Virus record (IMG/VR): IMGVR_UViG_3300042521_001055
Location: 1-32,663 of that record
DNA: 32,663 nucleotides
Source of the DNA: a virus
Reading direction: 5' to 3' (one strand)
This document shows, piece by piece, positions 14,038-20,828 of this stretch (position 1 is its first letter; each line of letters begins with the position of its first letter). Under the pieces are notes generated by a model that saw only the letters and a program-made list of their open reading frames with translations, had not been told where the DNA came from and did not search any database. Made by a program: the position numbers and the translations under genes.

Positions 14038-14156
14038 TGTCTATGCCGTTTCTTGTTTCCATACTTAGCCTTAACATCAGACTTGGCCTGATCTACAATA
14101 GCCTTCGTAATCTCTTCAACTGTAAACTCTTGGTCAAAAGTTTGTTCAGTATCCAT
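14034..14156 (-). CDS. Hypothetical helical protein, 40 aa
   Basis: MDTEQTFDQEFTVEEITKAI and a basic tail (KYGNKKRHRQ): acidic helix then basic end. Overlaps both neighbours in the minus operon (11 nt upstream, 4 nt downstream). No family. Confidence 0.65.
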   Translation of the reverse strand: MDTEQTFDQEFTVEEITKAIVDQAKSDVKAKYGNKKRHRQ

Positions 14157-14355
14157 TTAAACACTCATTTCTTGTATGGTATAAACGTATTTTTGTCATA
14201 GTTTTTTTGTTCGGGGCATACAATTCTTCACCACAACAAGCAGTCTTAAGATACCACTCTTTGGCAAAGAAGTCATAGACAAGACCCTTAGCATTAGCAT
14301 ATTTCTTAGTTACAAAGGTTTGGAATGGGTCGGGGATTTCAAGGTTTTCTAGCAT
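14146..14355 (-). CDS. Hypothetical phage protein, 69 aa
   Basis: I prefer ATG 14355 (MLENLEIPDPFQTF) over ATG 14376, although neither has a strong ribosome site. Contains a C-C pair (KTACCGEELYAP) and a single later Cys (RNECLNGY), possibly metal-binding. Confidence 0.65.
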   Translation of the reverse strand: MLENLEIPDPFQTFVTKKYANAKGLVYDFFAKEWYLKTACCGEELYAPNKKTMTKIRLYHTRNECLNGY

Positions 14356-14455
14356 AAGCACACCATATCCTACCATCAGTCATAGTCTGGTGAGTCTCCC
14401 AAAATAAAGGATCTTTATGTGCCATCTCACATTTAATGCATTCGTTCGGATTCAT
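14339..14455 (-). CDS. Leaderless Cys-containing protein, 38 aa
   Basis: MNPNECIKCEMAHKDPLFWE has C6-x2-C9 and a later Cys at residue 32 (IWCAY). Starts 6 nt after TATACT. First gene of the minus operon 14455-13537. Confidence 0.7.
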   Translation of the reverse strand: MNPNECIKCEMAHKDPLFWETHQTMTDGRIWCAYARKP

Positions 14456-14461
14456 ATCTTT

Positions 14462-14490
14462 AGTATAGCAAGGTTTGCCAAAAAAAGCAA
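14462..14490 (-). promoter_or_regulatory. Leaderless minus promoter (TTGCTT-N17-TATACT)
   Basis: Minus strand TTGCTT 14490-14485, 17 nt, TATACT 14467-14462 preceded by TGC, 6 nt to ATG 14455. It is divergent from the plus promoter for the tail fibre. Confidence 0.7.
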
Positions 14491-14503
14491 TACGGAACTA
14501 TTA

Positions 14504-14512
14504 TGGTATAAT
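14504..14512 (+). promoter_or_regulatory. Leaderless extended -10 promoter for the tail-fibre genes
   Basis: TGG-TATAAT with the hexamer at 14507-14512, then GTTTAA and ATG 14519. No good -35. The gene has no ribosome site, so leaderless initiation is the natural reading. Confidence 0.7.
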
Positions 14513-14518
14513 GTTTAA

Positions 14519-15193
14519 ATGGCTGTGTTGAGTATAGAAACCCTTTTAATTAAGTTTGGATCAGGAAAATCTCCAAGATCCCAAGACTACCTTGATCTTA
14601 TAGATACCCTTGCTGACGATAGAAATGCTGTATATTTTTCAGGAACTGCCCCAGCAGATACGGCTGCTAATCCTCTTTGGTTTAACACTACAACTAATGT
14701 TCTTAGTGTTTATGATGGTGAGTGGATAACTGCAGGTGGTGCACAGGGTCCAGAAGGACCAGCAGGTGCACAAGGAGCAACAGGTGCAGCGGGAGCCACT
14801 GGTCCACAAGGCGAACAGGGTATCCAAGGTGTAAAAGGTGATACAGGAAATACAGGAGCCACAGGTTCGGCTGGTACTAATGGTAGCAATGGAACAGATG
14901 GCAAAACTATTTTAAATGGTAGCGGAACTCCATCAGCAGAAACAGGTGTTAATGGTGACTTTTACATTGATACTGCAAATAATTTAATATTTGGTCCAAA
15001 AACTTCAGGTATATGGGGTTCTGGTACATCCATAGTAGGACCTACAGGTGCTCAAGGAAGTACAGGTGCTCAAGGTCCGCAAGGAGAAACAGGTGCAACG
15101 GGAGCCACTGGCGCTGCAGGAGCCACGGGTGCAACTGGAATGATTCTTGCAGATGATGACCAAAGCATTTTAGCACATCAGGTATTCGGATAA
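14519..15193 (+). CDS. Collagen-like tail-fibre protein, 224 aa
   Basis: Residues ~1-70 form a head domain (FSGTAPADTAANPLWFNTTT, a pattern seen in phage fibre adaptors). Gly-X-Y repeats rich in GAT, GPQ and GPT run about 73-124 and 173-207, separated by a globular insert (NGDFYIDTANNLIFG). Collagen-like stretches trimerise and are common in fibres that touch the host surface. First of a four-gene tail module. Confidence 0.85.
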   Translation: MAVLSIETLLIKFGSGKSPRSQDYLDLIDTLADDRNAVYFSGTAPADTAANPLWFNTTTNVLSVYDGEWITAGGAQGPEGPAGAQGATGAAGATGPQGEQGIQGVKGDTGNTGATGSAGTNGSNGTDGKTILNGSGTPSAETGVNGDFYIDTANNLIFGPKTSGIWGSGTSIVGPTGAQGSTGAQGPQGETGATGATGAAGATGATGMILADDDQSILAHQVFG

Positions 15194-15203
15194 AGGAGAA
15201 CAA

Positions 15204-15557
15204 ATGGCAACATATTCAAAACAACTTCTTAGCGGAAGTACAAATGGTAAAGGAATTAAGGTTGCAGCAACTGCAACAGCAGGAACAGTTATTCATACTG
15301 CCGTTGCTGGCACATCTTCATTTGATGAGGTTTGGCTCTATGCTCATAATACTTCAGCAACTGCAGTTAAACTAACTCTTGAGTGGGGCGGAGTAACCGC
15401 ACCTGATGATCACATTGAGATAAATATAGGTGCCGAAGGAACAGGCATGATTCTTGTTTCCCCTGGCATATTACTACAAAACGGTCTTGTTATTCGTGCC
15501 TTTGCAGGTACAGGAAACGTTCTTAATATATTTGGATATGTAAATCGGATTGCATAA
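15204..15557 (+). CDS. Tail-associated beta-sandwich protein, 117 aa
   Basis: AAAGGAG upstream. Thr/Ala-rich beta strands (TAGTVIHTAVAGTSSFDEVW, AVKLTLEWGGVTAP) alternate throughout, with PGILLQNGLVIRAFAG near the end. This type recurs next to phage fibres as a small structural or capping protein. Ends 1 nt before the next gene. Confidence 0.75.
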   Translation: MATYSKQLLSGSTNGKGIKVAATATAGTVIHTAVAGTSSFDEVWLYAHNTSATAVKLTLEWGGVTAPDDHIEINIGAEGTGMILVSPGILLQNGLVIRAFAGTGNVLNIFGYVNRIA

Positions 15558-16517
15558 ATGAGCAGATATGGGCAAAGAACGCAGTTGATAAAATCAGCAG
15601 GCAACGCTAACCAAGTTGGTTCTTGGTTTGGAATTGATTCTACCCCCCCTCCTACCGTTCCAACAACCGTTGATTATCTAATTGTTGCAGGTGGCGGTGG
15701 TGGTGGTGGAAGTTTTTCTAACACAACAACTGGTGGAGGAGGAGGTGCTGGAGGTTTATTAAGTGGTTCAGCAAATGTTTCTGTTCAAAACTATACTATT
15801 ACTGTTGGCGCTGGTGGTGCAACTACTACTGGATCTGCTGGAACTAATACAAATGGAGCAAACTCTTTAGCATTTGGACTTACAGCAATTGGCGGAGGGC
15901 GCGGTGGTTCTTGGGAAGGACCTTCAGAAACTACAAGAAGAGCCTTTTCTGGAGGATCTGGTGGAGGTCAGTCTGATACATCTAACCCATCTGCCCAATC
16001 TGGCGGTGCTGGAACATCTGGCCAGGGTAATGCTGGCGGAAACGGACCTGCTTATGCTGGAAGTACTCAGATGGGTGCAGGTGGCGGCGGAGGTAGTGGA
16101 AGTGTTGGTGGAAGTGGTACTGGTAATGCCAATGGAGGAAATGGTGGAAGTGGAACCTCTTCAAGCCTAAGCGGAACAAGTCTTATATATGCAGCAGGTG
16201 GTGGCGGAGGGGTCGGAAATGGCGGTACTAATGGTCTTGGTACTGCTAATGTTAGTGGAAACGGTGGAACCTATTTAACTAATGGCGCAAGTGCACCTGC
16301 TAACCGTGGCGGTGGTGGTGGAGGTGGCGGTGGTACACGAGTAAGTGATGACGCTTTTTCTGGAGGAACTGGTGGTAGCGGTATTGTTATTATTCGTTAT
16401 TCTAATATATTTTTTGATTTGGCATCTATTGGAGTTGGTCTTACATATACATACCAAAACATAGATGGTTTTAAAATTTATACATTTACAGCAGGAACAG
16501 GAACGGTGAGTTGGTAA
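15558..16517 (+). CDS. Glycine-rich tail-tip/receptor-binding protein, 319 aa
   Basis: After a short N-terminus (GQRTQLIKSAGNANQVGSWF), DYLIVAGGGGGGG opens a long Gly-rich domain ending GGSGIVIIRYS, then a closing FKIYTFTAGTGTVSW. This layout is characteristic of glycine-rich domains at phage tail tips, where polyglycine-II type sandwiches bind receptors. Its poly-Gly loops (residues ~55-75, 170-185, 245-262) are the likely variable contacts. Stop overlaps the next start. Confidence 0.85.
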   Translation: MSRYGQRTQLIKSAGNANQVGSWFGIDSTPPPTVPTTVDYLIVAGGGGGGGSFSNTTTGGGGGAGGLLSGSANVSVQNYTITVGAGGATTTGSAGTNTNGANSLAFGLTAIGGGRGGSWEGPSETTRRAFSGGSGGGQSDTSNPSAQSGGAGTSGQGNAGGNGPAYAGSTQMGAGGGGGSGSVGGSGTGNANGGNGGSGTSSSLSGTSLIYAAGGGGGVGNGGTNGLGTANVSGNGGTYLTNGASAPANRGGGGGGGGGTRVSDDAFSGGTGGSGIVIIRYSNIFFDLASIGVGLTYTYQNIDGFKIYTFTAGTGTVSW

Positions 16518-16867
16518 TGGCACACTATGCTTTTTTAGATCAAAACAATATTGTTACTGATGTTATTGTAGGGCGCAATGAAGATGAAATTGTTGATGGC
16601 ATTTCCGATTGGGAACAATGGTACGGCGATTTTCGTGGGCAAGTCTGCAAGCGCACAAGTTACAACAATAACTATAGAAAAAATTATGCAGGGGTTGGGT
16701 ATTACTTTGATGAAGCACTTGATGCTTTTATACCACCAAAACCTTTTGACTCTTGGATTTTAGATGAGGAGACCTGCCGTTGGCAAGCACCCATTGATTA
16801 CCCTACAGATGGCTTTTTATACAGTTGGGATGAAGAAAATCAAAATTGGGTAGCCGTATTAAGTTAA
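16517..16867 (+). CDS. Aquatic-phage type tail-associated protein, 116 aa
   Basis: ATG 16517 overlaps the upstream stop (TAATG). MAHYAFLDQNNIVTDVIVGR, then RKNYAGVGYYFDEALDAFIP, PPKPFDSWILDEETC and WQAPIDYPTDG followed by a W-D-E-E block form a series I recognise from proteins common in cyanophages and other aquatic phages, next to tail fibres. Exact role unknown. It supports an aquatic origin. Confidence 0.85.
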   Translation: MAHYAFLDQNNIVTDVIVGRNEDEIVDGISDWEQWYGDFRGQVCKRTSYNNNYRKNYAGVGYYFDEALDAFIPPKPFDSWILDEETCRWQAPIDYPTDGFLYSWDEENQNWVAVLS

Positions 16868-16913
16868 GCAGTTTTTAAGTTCGGCGCAAAATAGAGGCTA
16901 CAAAACCTTTCTT

Positions 16914-16928
16914 TGCACCAAAGGTGCA
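16914..16928. terminator. Small perfect hairpin between convergent genes
   Basis: TGCACC-AAA-GGTGCA, six pairs with a 3-nt loop. No T-run follows on either strand, so termination is only a guess; the position between convergent transcription units fits. Confidence 0.3.
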
Positions 16929-16952
16929 CTAGCGGTTCTATCCCAAGTATGC

Positions 16953-17162
16953 TTAGATATTCCTATGTTTCCAATTTAGCAGGGTATACAAAGCATAGCC
17001 GTACCAAGTCTTACTACAAACCTTAATACCATCTCCCCCATAATGATCCATCATAAATAGGATTAGTCTGGTTTTGTCATTTGTTCTAATAAATTTACCA
17101 CAGTCAATACAGGTTTCAAAGATATATTTGGATAGTGGTTTGTCAAAGTTTACATCGTTCAT
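16953..17162 (-). CDS. Cys-motif hypothetical protein, 69 aa
   Basis: Contains FETCIDCGKFIRTNDKTRLI with C-x2-C near residues 17-20, a histidine in MMDHYGGDG and a later Cys (VCSKTWYGYAL). Probably a small metal-binding fold. ATG overlaps the upstream stop (TAATG). Confidence 0.7.
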   Translation of the reverse strand: MNDVNFDKPLSKYIFETCIDCGKFIRTNDKTRLILFMMDHYGGDGIKVCSKTWYGYALYTLLNWKHRNI

Positions 17163-17626
17163 TATCTCTCCTTATGGGTAGGCCAATAGTATAAACATTT
17201 ATCGCAGCAAGGTTTGGCGGTATATGAATTAAACTGATTATACAGCACAGAATCCTTCCTATAAAGATTAGCCTTATGGCTATCTACAACTCTGGATAAG
17301 TGTTCTGGCTTTTGCCAAATAGGTTTATCCTTACCCCACATATGGCTAAAGGATTGCTTTAGGGTTTTAAGGTTTGATACATTTTTGTCAGTCTTAATGC
17401 CACGAAAGTCTGCTTCATAAACCATATGATCAATGTAGTCCATAAGGCTATGTTCGGCATCCTTCCACATAAGAACTGCTGGATGGTTTCGCCAAGCACC
17501 AGACTCAGATGCGCCAGATAAAACCTTCATAATCTGGTAGCCTTCTAGGATTTGTTTATTAAGGCGCTTGGAGTCCAGAGTCTGGGCAGTGTATTCGTAA
17601 TCTGCTGAAGGTAAGAAGGTTTGCAT
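17162..17626 (-). CDS. MSMEG_6728-like / Pyr_excise-type protein, 154 aa
   Basis: MQTFLPSADYEYTAQTLDSK then RLNKQILEGYQIM, and GAWRNHPAVLMWKDAEHSLM, match the family often annotated as MSMEG_6728 or as pyrimidine-dimer DNA glycosylase-related. Whether it excises UV photoproducts is not shown; the family is common in actinobacteria. A C-C-D-K-C near the C-terminus (residues ~140-144) is an additional metal-type motif. Confidence 0.8.
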   Translation of the reverse strand: MQTFLPSADYEYTAQTLDSKRLNKQILEGYQIMKVLSGASESGAWRNHPAVLMWKDAEHSLMDYIDHMVYEADFRGIKTDKNVSNLKTLKQSFSHMWGKDKPIWQKPEHLSRVVDSHKANLYRKDSVLYNQFNSYTAKPCCDKCLYYWPTHKER

Positions 17627-17628
17627 AC

Positions 17629-17793
17629 TTATAGCCCATGCCTTCTGCGATACTTACTAGCATGTTTGTGTGCTTCTTTCTTTGTGTTCCATTCTTCTAA
17701 AGAATAAACTCCAAGTTGAGTATCTAAAAATCTCCACTTGCTGGTTTTAACATTTATCTCCACTTTAGTGAGAGATTTTGTTTTTGTAGTCAT
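17629..17793 (-). CDS. Leaderless basic protein, 54 aa
   Basis: MTTKTKSLTKVEINVKTSKW and SLEEWNTKKEAHKHASKYRR: a short beta segment followed by a basic helix, like small nucleic-acid-binding proteins. Starts 6 nt after GATAAT. Its stop overlaps no gene; the next starts 3 nt on. Confidence 0.75.
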   Translation of the reverse strand: MTTKTKSLTKVEINVKTSKWRFLDTQLGVYSLEEWNTKKEAHKHASKYRRRHGL

Positions 17794-17799
17794 AAAACC

Positions 17800-17828
17800 A
17801 TTATCTCAAATTTTGCGGGGGAAGTCAA
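17800..17828 (-). promoter_or_regulatory. Leaderless promoter (TTGACT-N17-GATAAT)
   Basis: Minus strand TTGACT 17828-17823, 17-nt spacer, GATAAT 17805-17800, 6 nt to ATG 17793. Confidence 0.65.
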
Positions 17829-17897
17829 GAGGCGTTCGTAATCCCTAGTATAAGATATAAGCCCTATAGCGACATATGCCCCATAGCCAGAACAACC

Positions 17898-17920
17898 CCA
17901 GAGAATTATCTATCCCCTGG
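17898..17920 (-). terminator. Possible weak terminator
   Basis: On the minus strand CCAGGG and CTCTGG pair (one G-U) around an 11-nt loop, followed by GGTTGTTC. It lies just after the stop of the gene at 17922-18050. Only a short T-rich tail, so low confidence. Confidence 0.3.
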
Positions 17921-17921
17921 T

Positions 17922-18050
17922 TTATTCCTCAAATGAGGTTTGTTCCTCAAACATCTTGTCCTGACATTTAGGACAGGCAGATGTTGGCTTTGAGGTTTGA
18001 TAGGATACTTCAAACATACCCCCACAGTTAAAGCATAATACGTTAGGCAT
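17922..18050 (-). CDS. Leaderless zinc-ribbon protein beside DnaA boxes, 42 aa
   Basis: MPNVLCFNCGGMFEVSYQTS and later SACPKCQDKMFEEQ hold C6-x2-C9 and C26-x2-C29, a compact zinc ribbon. It begins 6 nt after TACAAT and its promoter spacer contains a TTATCCACA box, so its expression could respond to the initiator bound there. Confidence 0.75.
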   Translation of the reverse strand: MPNVLCFNCGGMFEVSYQTSKPTSACPKCQDKMFEEQTSFEE

Positions 18051-18056
18051 AGGTAA

Positions 18057-18062
18057 ATTGTA
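18057..18062 (-). promoter_or_regulatory. Leaderless extended -10 (TGCTACAAT)
   Basis: Minus-strand TACAAT preceded by TGC, 6 nt before ATG 18050. A DnaA-type box (18069-18077) lies where the spacer would be, and no good -35 is seen. Confidence 0.6.
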
Positions 18063-18068
18063 GCATAG

Positions 18069-18119
18069 TTATCCACAATATGAGATGAGTTATCCACAGG
18101 TTTGGCATAGTTATCCACA
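18069..18119 (+). repeat. Three DnaA-type boxes at exact 21-bp spacing
   Basis: TTATCCACA occurs perfectly at 18069-18077, 18090-18098 and 18111-18119. The spacing of 21 bp is two helical turns, so bound proteins would face the same side. TTATCCACA is the canonical bacterial DnaA box. An AT-rich stretch (TTACTGATATTTTTTAGATATGG, given for orientation from 18127) follows directly and could be the unwinding element. Confidence 0.85.
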
Positions 18120-18279
18120 GATAAATCTTACTGATATTTTTTAGATATGGTTTACGTGGAGTGAAGTGGAGCATAGTGGGGAATGGAGCATTTAGACAGA
18201 TGCGTTCGTAATGTCCAACCGCCCAAACCTCCTACCACACAAACCTTCATATGTCAAACCTTCAAACCTTTATAGCCGA

Positions 18280-18308
18280 ATTATACTCCCAAACCTCCAT
18301 ATTGTCAA
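18280..18308 (-). promoter_or_regulatory. Perfect consensus promoter without a gene (TTGACA-N17-TATAAT)
   Basis: Minus strand TTGACA 18308-18303, 17-nt spacer, TATAAT 18285-18280. It reads left through CAAACCT-rich DNA toward the DnaA array (18119-18069). No credible start codon follows for a gene, so a non-coding transcript, perhaps a primer or activating RNA for an origin, is possible. Confidence 0.75.
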
Positions 18309-18555
18309 ACCTTTATAGCCTAAAAACCCTAGACAAAATGTAGCAAAATGTCCAGTATTTGTGATAAAAAGAATAAAAAGGTTTGGATAATATCTAAAAA
18401 CCAGGGAAAAAGGTTTGATATCGTAATCTTTTATTTGGGTGTAGTTATACTAGGGGATTTGGTATATGATTCCTGGATCCCCTGGTTTGTATACCGTGGA
18501 TCGTAATGTCTGATAGGATAGTGAGTGATCGTAATGTCGGGGATCGTAATAAAAG

Positions 18556-18584
18556 ACTTGACAAACCTTAGTATCTAGAGTATA
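18556..18584 (+). promoter_or_regulatory. Possible plus promoter (TTGACA-N17-TATACC)
   Basis: TTGACAAACCT begins here and TATACC follows after a 17-nt spacer. Same TTGACAAACCT word as at 13553. No plus-strand gene lies downstream for several kb, so the role is uncertain. Confidence 0.4.
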
Positions 18585-18733
18585 CCGTGCCCCGTATATG
18601 GGGATATAAGGTTTGGGATCGTAATGTCTAAAAAGTCCAGTGAATTTTTTTGTTGGGTTCGTAAAGGAGGTTTGGCTAGAGGCCCCGTGATTTTTTTTCG
18701 AAGGTTCGTAAAGGACGTTTTTGGGGGCTTCGA

Positions 18734-19003
18734 CTATTTCTTGAAATCGGCAGCGTCAAACATCTCATCCAATGATTCATAAGACTCTTTGTCATCAATG
18801 CCTAGTGCAGCAACTAAAAAGTTAAAGGTTTCATTTATGTATGCCTCTGCTGCGGGGGTAGGCACAACAATATTTTCATTAATAAAATAAGCAAGAGGCA
18901 AACCTAAATCATTATAGGCAACGAAGTCTACCAAACCTTCTTCATCTCTATACTCAGCCCAGAACTCAGAGAGTATCTCACACATAGATTCAAAGGTGGT
19001 CAC
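18734..19003 (-). CDS. Hypothetical acidic phage protein, 89 aa
   Basis: MTTFESMCEILSEFWAEYRD with PLAYFINENIVVPTPAAEAY and an acidic end. It resembles its upstream neighbour in layout: helix, P-T segment, helix ending in E-x-x-F-x-A. Overlaps that gene by 4 nt (ATGA). Confidence 0.75.
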   Translation of the reverse strand: MTTFESMCEILSEFWAEYRDEEGLVDFVAYNDLGLPLAYFINENIVVPTPAAEAYINETFNFLVAALGIDDKESYESLDEMFDAADFKK

Positions 19004-19278
19004 TCATCTACCTCTTGTGCTCTAAAGAACTCCTCAATGGTCTTGAAGTCCATACTAGGGTCTATCTCTCTCATATCACATAGCATATCATAGGCATACT
19101 CTATTGACTTTGTACCGCTCAAAGTAGGTGTTGCCCATTGGCTAGATACAAACCCTGATAATGTAAGAACATCCTCAAACTGATGCCAAAAGTCTACAGG
19201 TAAATAATCTACGGCTTCTAGTTCTAGATAATGATCTCCGATATAAGCAAGGATATCTGCCTTGGTTTCTATTCTCAT
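19000..19278 (-). CDS. Hypothetical acidic phage protein, 92 aa
   Basis: MRIETKADILAYIGDHYLEL, then WATPTLSGTKSIEYAYDML and a C-terminal TIEEFFRAQEV. Possibly a divergent paralogue of the next gene, though similarity is weak. ATGA overlaps on both sides. Confidence 0.75.
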   Translation of the reverse strand: MRIETKADILAYIGDHYLELEAVDYLPVDFWHQFEDVLTLSGFVSSQWATPTLSGTKSIEYAYDMLCDMREIDPSMDFKTIEEFFRAQEVDE

Positions 19279-19526
19279 TCTTGTTCCATTCTCCAGTTTC
19301 TATAGTCGTGGTGTAACTTAGGTTCTTCTCTTACCTTGGTTCTTTCGTGTTGAGCACTCTCTAATACTACCATAAGGCGATTGAAGGTGAGTTCGGGTAA
19401 TACCCTTGCTACCATTATACCAACCTGCTCCAAATCAAGGTTTAGGTCAGATACTATAACATTAAACTTTTCTGCTAATCTTTCTTCTTTACCGATACCG
19501 CCAACTCTGCGTATACTGTAAGCCAT
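19275..19526 (-). CDS. Hypothetical phage protein, 83 aa
   Basis: GAGAGGAGT just upstream. Starts MAYSIRRVGGIGKEERLAEK and continues with helices (LDLEQVGIMVARVLPELTF). Ends in a basic, acidic-mixed tail. First gene of the three-gene operon ending at the non-coding region. Confidence 0.75.
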   Translation of the reverse strand: MAYSIRRVGGIGKEERLAEKFNVIVSDLNLDLEQVGIMVARVLPELTFNRLMVVLESAQHERTKVREEPKLHHDYRNWRMEQE

Positions 19527-19543
19527 AGTACTCCTCTCTATCC

Positions 19544-19572
19544 ATTATACCAAAAAGAAGGGGAGAGGGCAA
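19544..19572 (-). promoter_or_regulatory. Promoter (TTGCCC-N17-TATAAT)
   Basis: Minus strand TTGCCC 19572-19567, 17-nt spacer, TATAAT 19549-19544 preceded by TGG. Start of transcription near 19537, leader about 11 nt with GAGAGGAG. Confidence 0.7.
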
Positions 19573-19621
19573 GCCCACCACAGTCTCGCCCCCTCACCCC
19601 TAGACAGGGATGACCCTACCC

Positions 19622-19984
19622 CTAGTCTTGCTCAGCCAAAACCTTAGTAGTGTGATAATTAATAAAATCATCCCACTTATGTTCGCCTGACTCATCTTGT
19701 ACCCACCACGCCTGCATATCAACAATAACAGGATAATCTAGGAATGACAGGTCCTCACTGTTAGCAAGGAAAATACCGTGGCCAGTCTCACTGTCACGAG
19801 AATCTTTAGTTAGTTGATCAATGACAATACGCAATGCGTAGGAAGGGTCCTGCCACCTAGGGCGTGCTGCCGCTAGCGCTGCGGCAAGATCTGTATGCCA
19901 GGAGGTTTCCCCCCAGTGTGAATACAGTACGATATATGGCTGGTCCATATTTGTCTTGAATACGTAATTAATGCGTGCTCCCAT
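19622..19984 (-). CDS. Hypothetical phage protein, 120 aa
   Basis: MGARINYVFKTNMDQPYIVL with YSHWGETSWHTDLAAALAAA, later RDSETGHGIFLANSEDL and FLDYPVIVDMQAWWVQDESG. The H/W-rich first half and DxYPVIVDM segment are typical of a conserved phage protein, but I know no function. TAATG overlap upstream. Confidence 0.75.
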   Translation of the reverse strand: MGARINYVFKTNMDQPYIVLYSHWGETSWHTDLAAALAAARPRWQDPSYALRIVIDQLTKDSRDSETGHGIFLANSEDLSFLDYPVIVDMQAWWVQDESGEHKWDDFINYHTTKVLAEQD

Positions 19985-20145
19985 TATTCTTCAACTCCCT
20001 CTTTATAGTCTAAAATTACAACTGACATATCAGCCCAAATTTCTTTGGCTAATTCAATCTCATCTTCGTTAGTTTCACTAAACATAACAAAGTTCATATA
20101 AGCGCCACTTGGTTCGTGGATTACTTCAACTTCATATTTATTCAT
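19984..20145 (-). CDS. Hypothetical acidic phage protein, 53 aa
   Basis: MNKYEVEVIHEPSGAYMNFV then NEDEIELAKEIWADMSVVIL, a beta-alpha-beta pattern. It overlaps both neighbours. Confidence 0.75.
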   Translation of the reverse strand: MNKYEVEVIHEPSGAYMNFVMFSETNEDEIELAKEIWADMSVVILDYKEGVEE

Positions 20146-20569
20146 CTTGGTCCTCATCTTGTAGGGTCTTTAACTCTTCAATTGTAGCGCACTTAGGGCA
20201 TTTCCCCAACTCGCTAAATACATCACTAATCTCATAATTGTCATCTTCCCATTCAGTCTGACAGTTCTCACAGTAATACCACGGAACGCTTACCTGAATC
20301 TGAATCAAGGTATCTGCAGGGCAGGGCACCTCAGTGATAAAGTATCCTAATCTATTTACAAATCCCCAGCCGCTCCAGATGTAGGAGCCGCTATCACCGT
20401 CGCCATACATCCAGATATTGGCGGGGGACTGAGACTTAACAAACTCTACTTCCTCCCCATATGTCTCAAACATATAACCATCAAAGGATGCATTTAAATC
20501 TAAATGGTTAGTGATTGGTTTGTAGGTTTGGATAAAGTCTTCATATTCCATCTCAATAAACTTATCCAT
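20138..20569 (-). CDS. Phage protein with C-terminal zinc ribbon, 143 aa
   Basis: Body with MYGDGDSGSYIWSGWGFVNR and beta strands, then YYCENCQTEWEDD and KCPKCATIEEL near the C-terminus, giving C-x2-C twice. The zinc ribbon probably stabilises the C-terminus. No family. It overlaps the next gene by 8 nt. Confidence 0.75.
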   Translation of the reverse strand: MDKFIEMEYEDFIQTYKPITNHLDLNASFDGYMFETYGEEVEFVKSQSPANIWMYGDGDSGSYIWSGWGFVNRLGYFITEVPCPADTLIQIQVSVPWYYCENCQTEWEDDNYEISDVFSELGKCPKCATIEELKTLQDEDQDE

Positions 20570-20828
20570 TGGCTTTGCTCCTATCTGAAATAGCGAATGC
20601 TAATTGATATGTAAGGGCGTATACTTCTACATAAGCGTCAAGCATACCCTCTAGATGTAGACGGTCTACGGTTTGGTCATACTGTTCATTTTCGTGGTCA
20701 GTATACTCAGCCAGTTTCTGTTCTGTTTCATACGCAAGGTTCTTAAGTTCCCCGTGCAGGATATCTGTTCCTGATTCACCTAAGTCAACCAGTTTTTGTA
20801 GTCGTGGGTCTAGTGTTTTATTCATCAT
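20562..20828 (-). CDS. Leaderless helical protein, 88 aa
   Basis: I start at ATG 20828 (MMNKTLDPRLQKLVDLG), exactly 6 nt after TATGAT; a longer frame to 20873 crosses the promoter. Helical, acidic (HENEQYDQTVDRLHLEGMLD). ATGA overlap with the gene above. Confidence 0.75.
   Translation of the reverse strand: MMNKTLDPRLQKLVDLGESGTDILHGELKNLAYETEQKLAEYTDHENEQYDQTVDRLHLEGMLDAYVEVYALTYQLAFAISDRSKANG

Larger units (their letters stand above)
18206..18711 (+). repeat. Dispersed TCGTAA(TGTC) direct repeats
   Basis: TCGTAAT at 18206, 18421, 18501, 18529, 18544 and 18619, and the related TTCGTAAAGG at 18658 and 18705, all in one orientation; another TCGTAAT is at 17836. Three copies share GATCGTAATGTC. 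They resemble iterons with irregular spacing (28, 15, 75 bp). Confidence 0.65.
18120..18733. other. Non-coding, repeat-rich region, candidate replication origin
   Basis: About 0.6 kb with no convincing gene on either strand. It holds many CAAACCT/AGGTTTG words, eight TCGTAA words (six of them TCGTAAT, several as GGATCGTAATGTC), TTGACA-type promoters on both strands and AT-rich patches, and abuts the phased DnaA boxes. A 32-codon minus frame from ATG at about 18255 (MKVCVVGGLGG) looks unnatural and is not called. Confidence 0.6.

Noticed and set aside
14710-14904. Pro-rich minus frame in the collagen-like gene
   Set aside because: It is the reverse of Gly-X-Y repeats and has no promoter or ribosome site.
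15874-16179. Plus and minus frames inside the glycine-rich tail gene
   Set aside because: Repeat-driven shadows of the Gly-rich frame (Val/Glu- and His-rich), no start signals.
17906-18118. 70-residue minus frame across the DnaA boxes
   Set aside because: It runs through the promoter and boxes; the better gene is the zinc ribbon in another frame (17922-18050) starting 6 nt after a -10.
18160-18257. 32-residue minus frame after the perfect promoter
   Set aside because: Composition is odd and consists of the CAAACCT repeats; no ribosome site.
17800-18733. CRISPR array
   Set aside because: Repeated words are short and irregularly spaced; there is no repeat-spacer structure.
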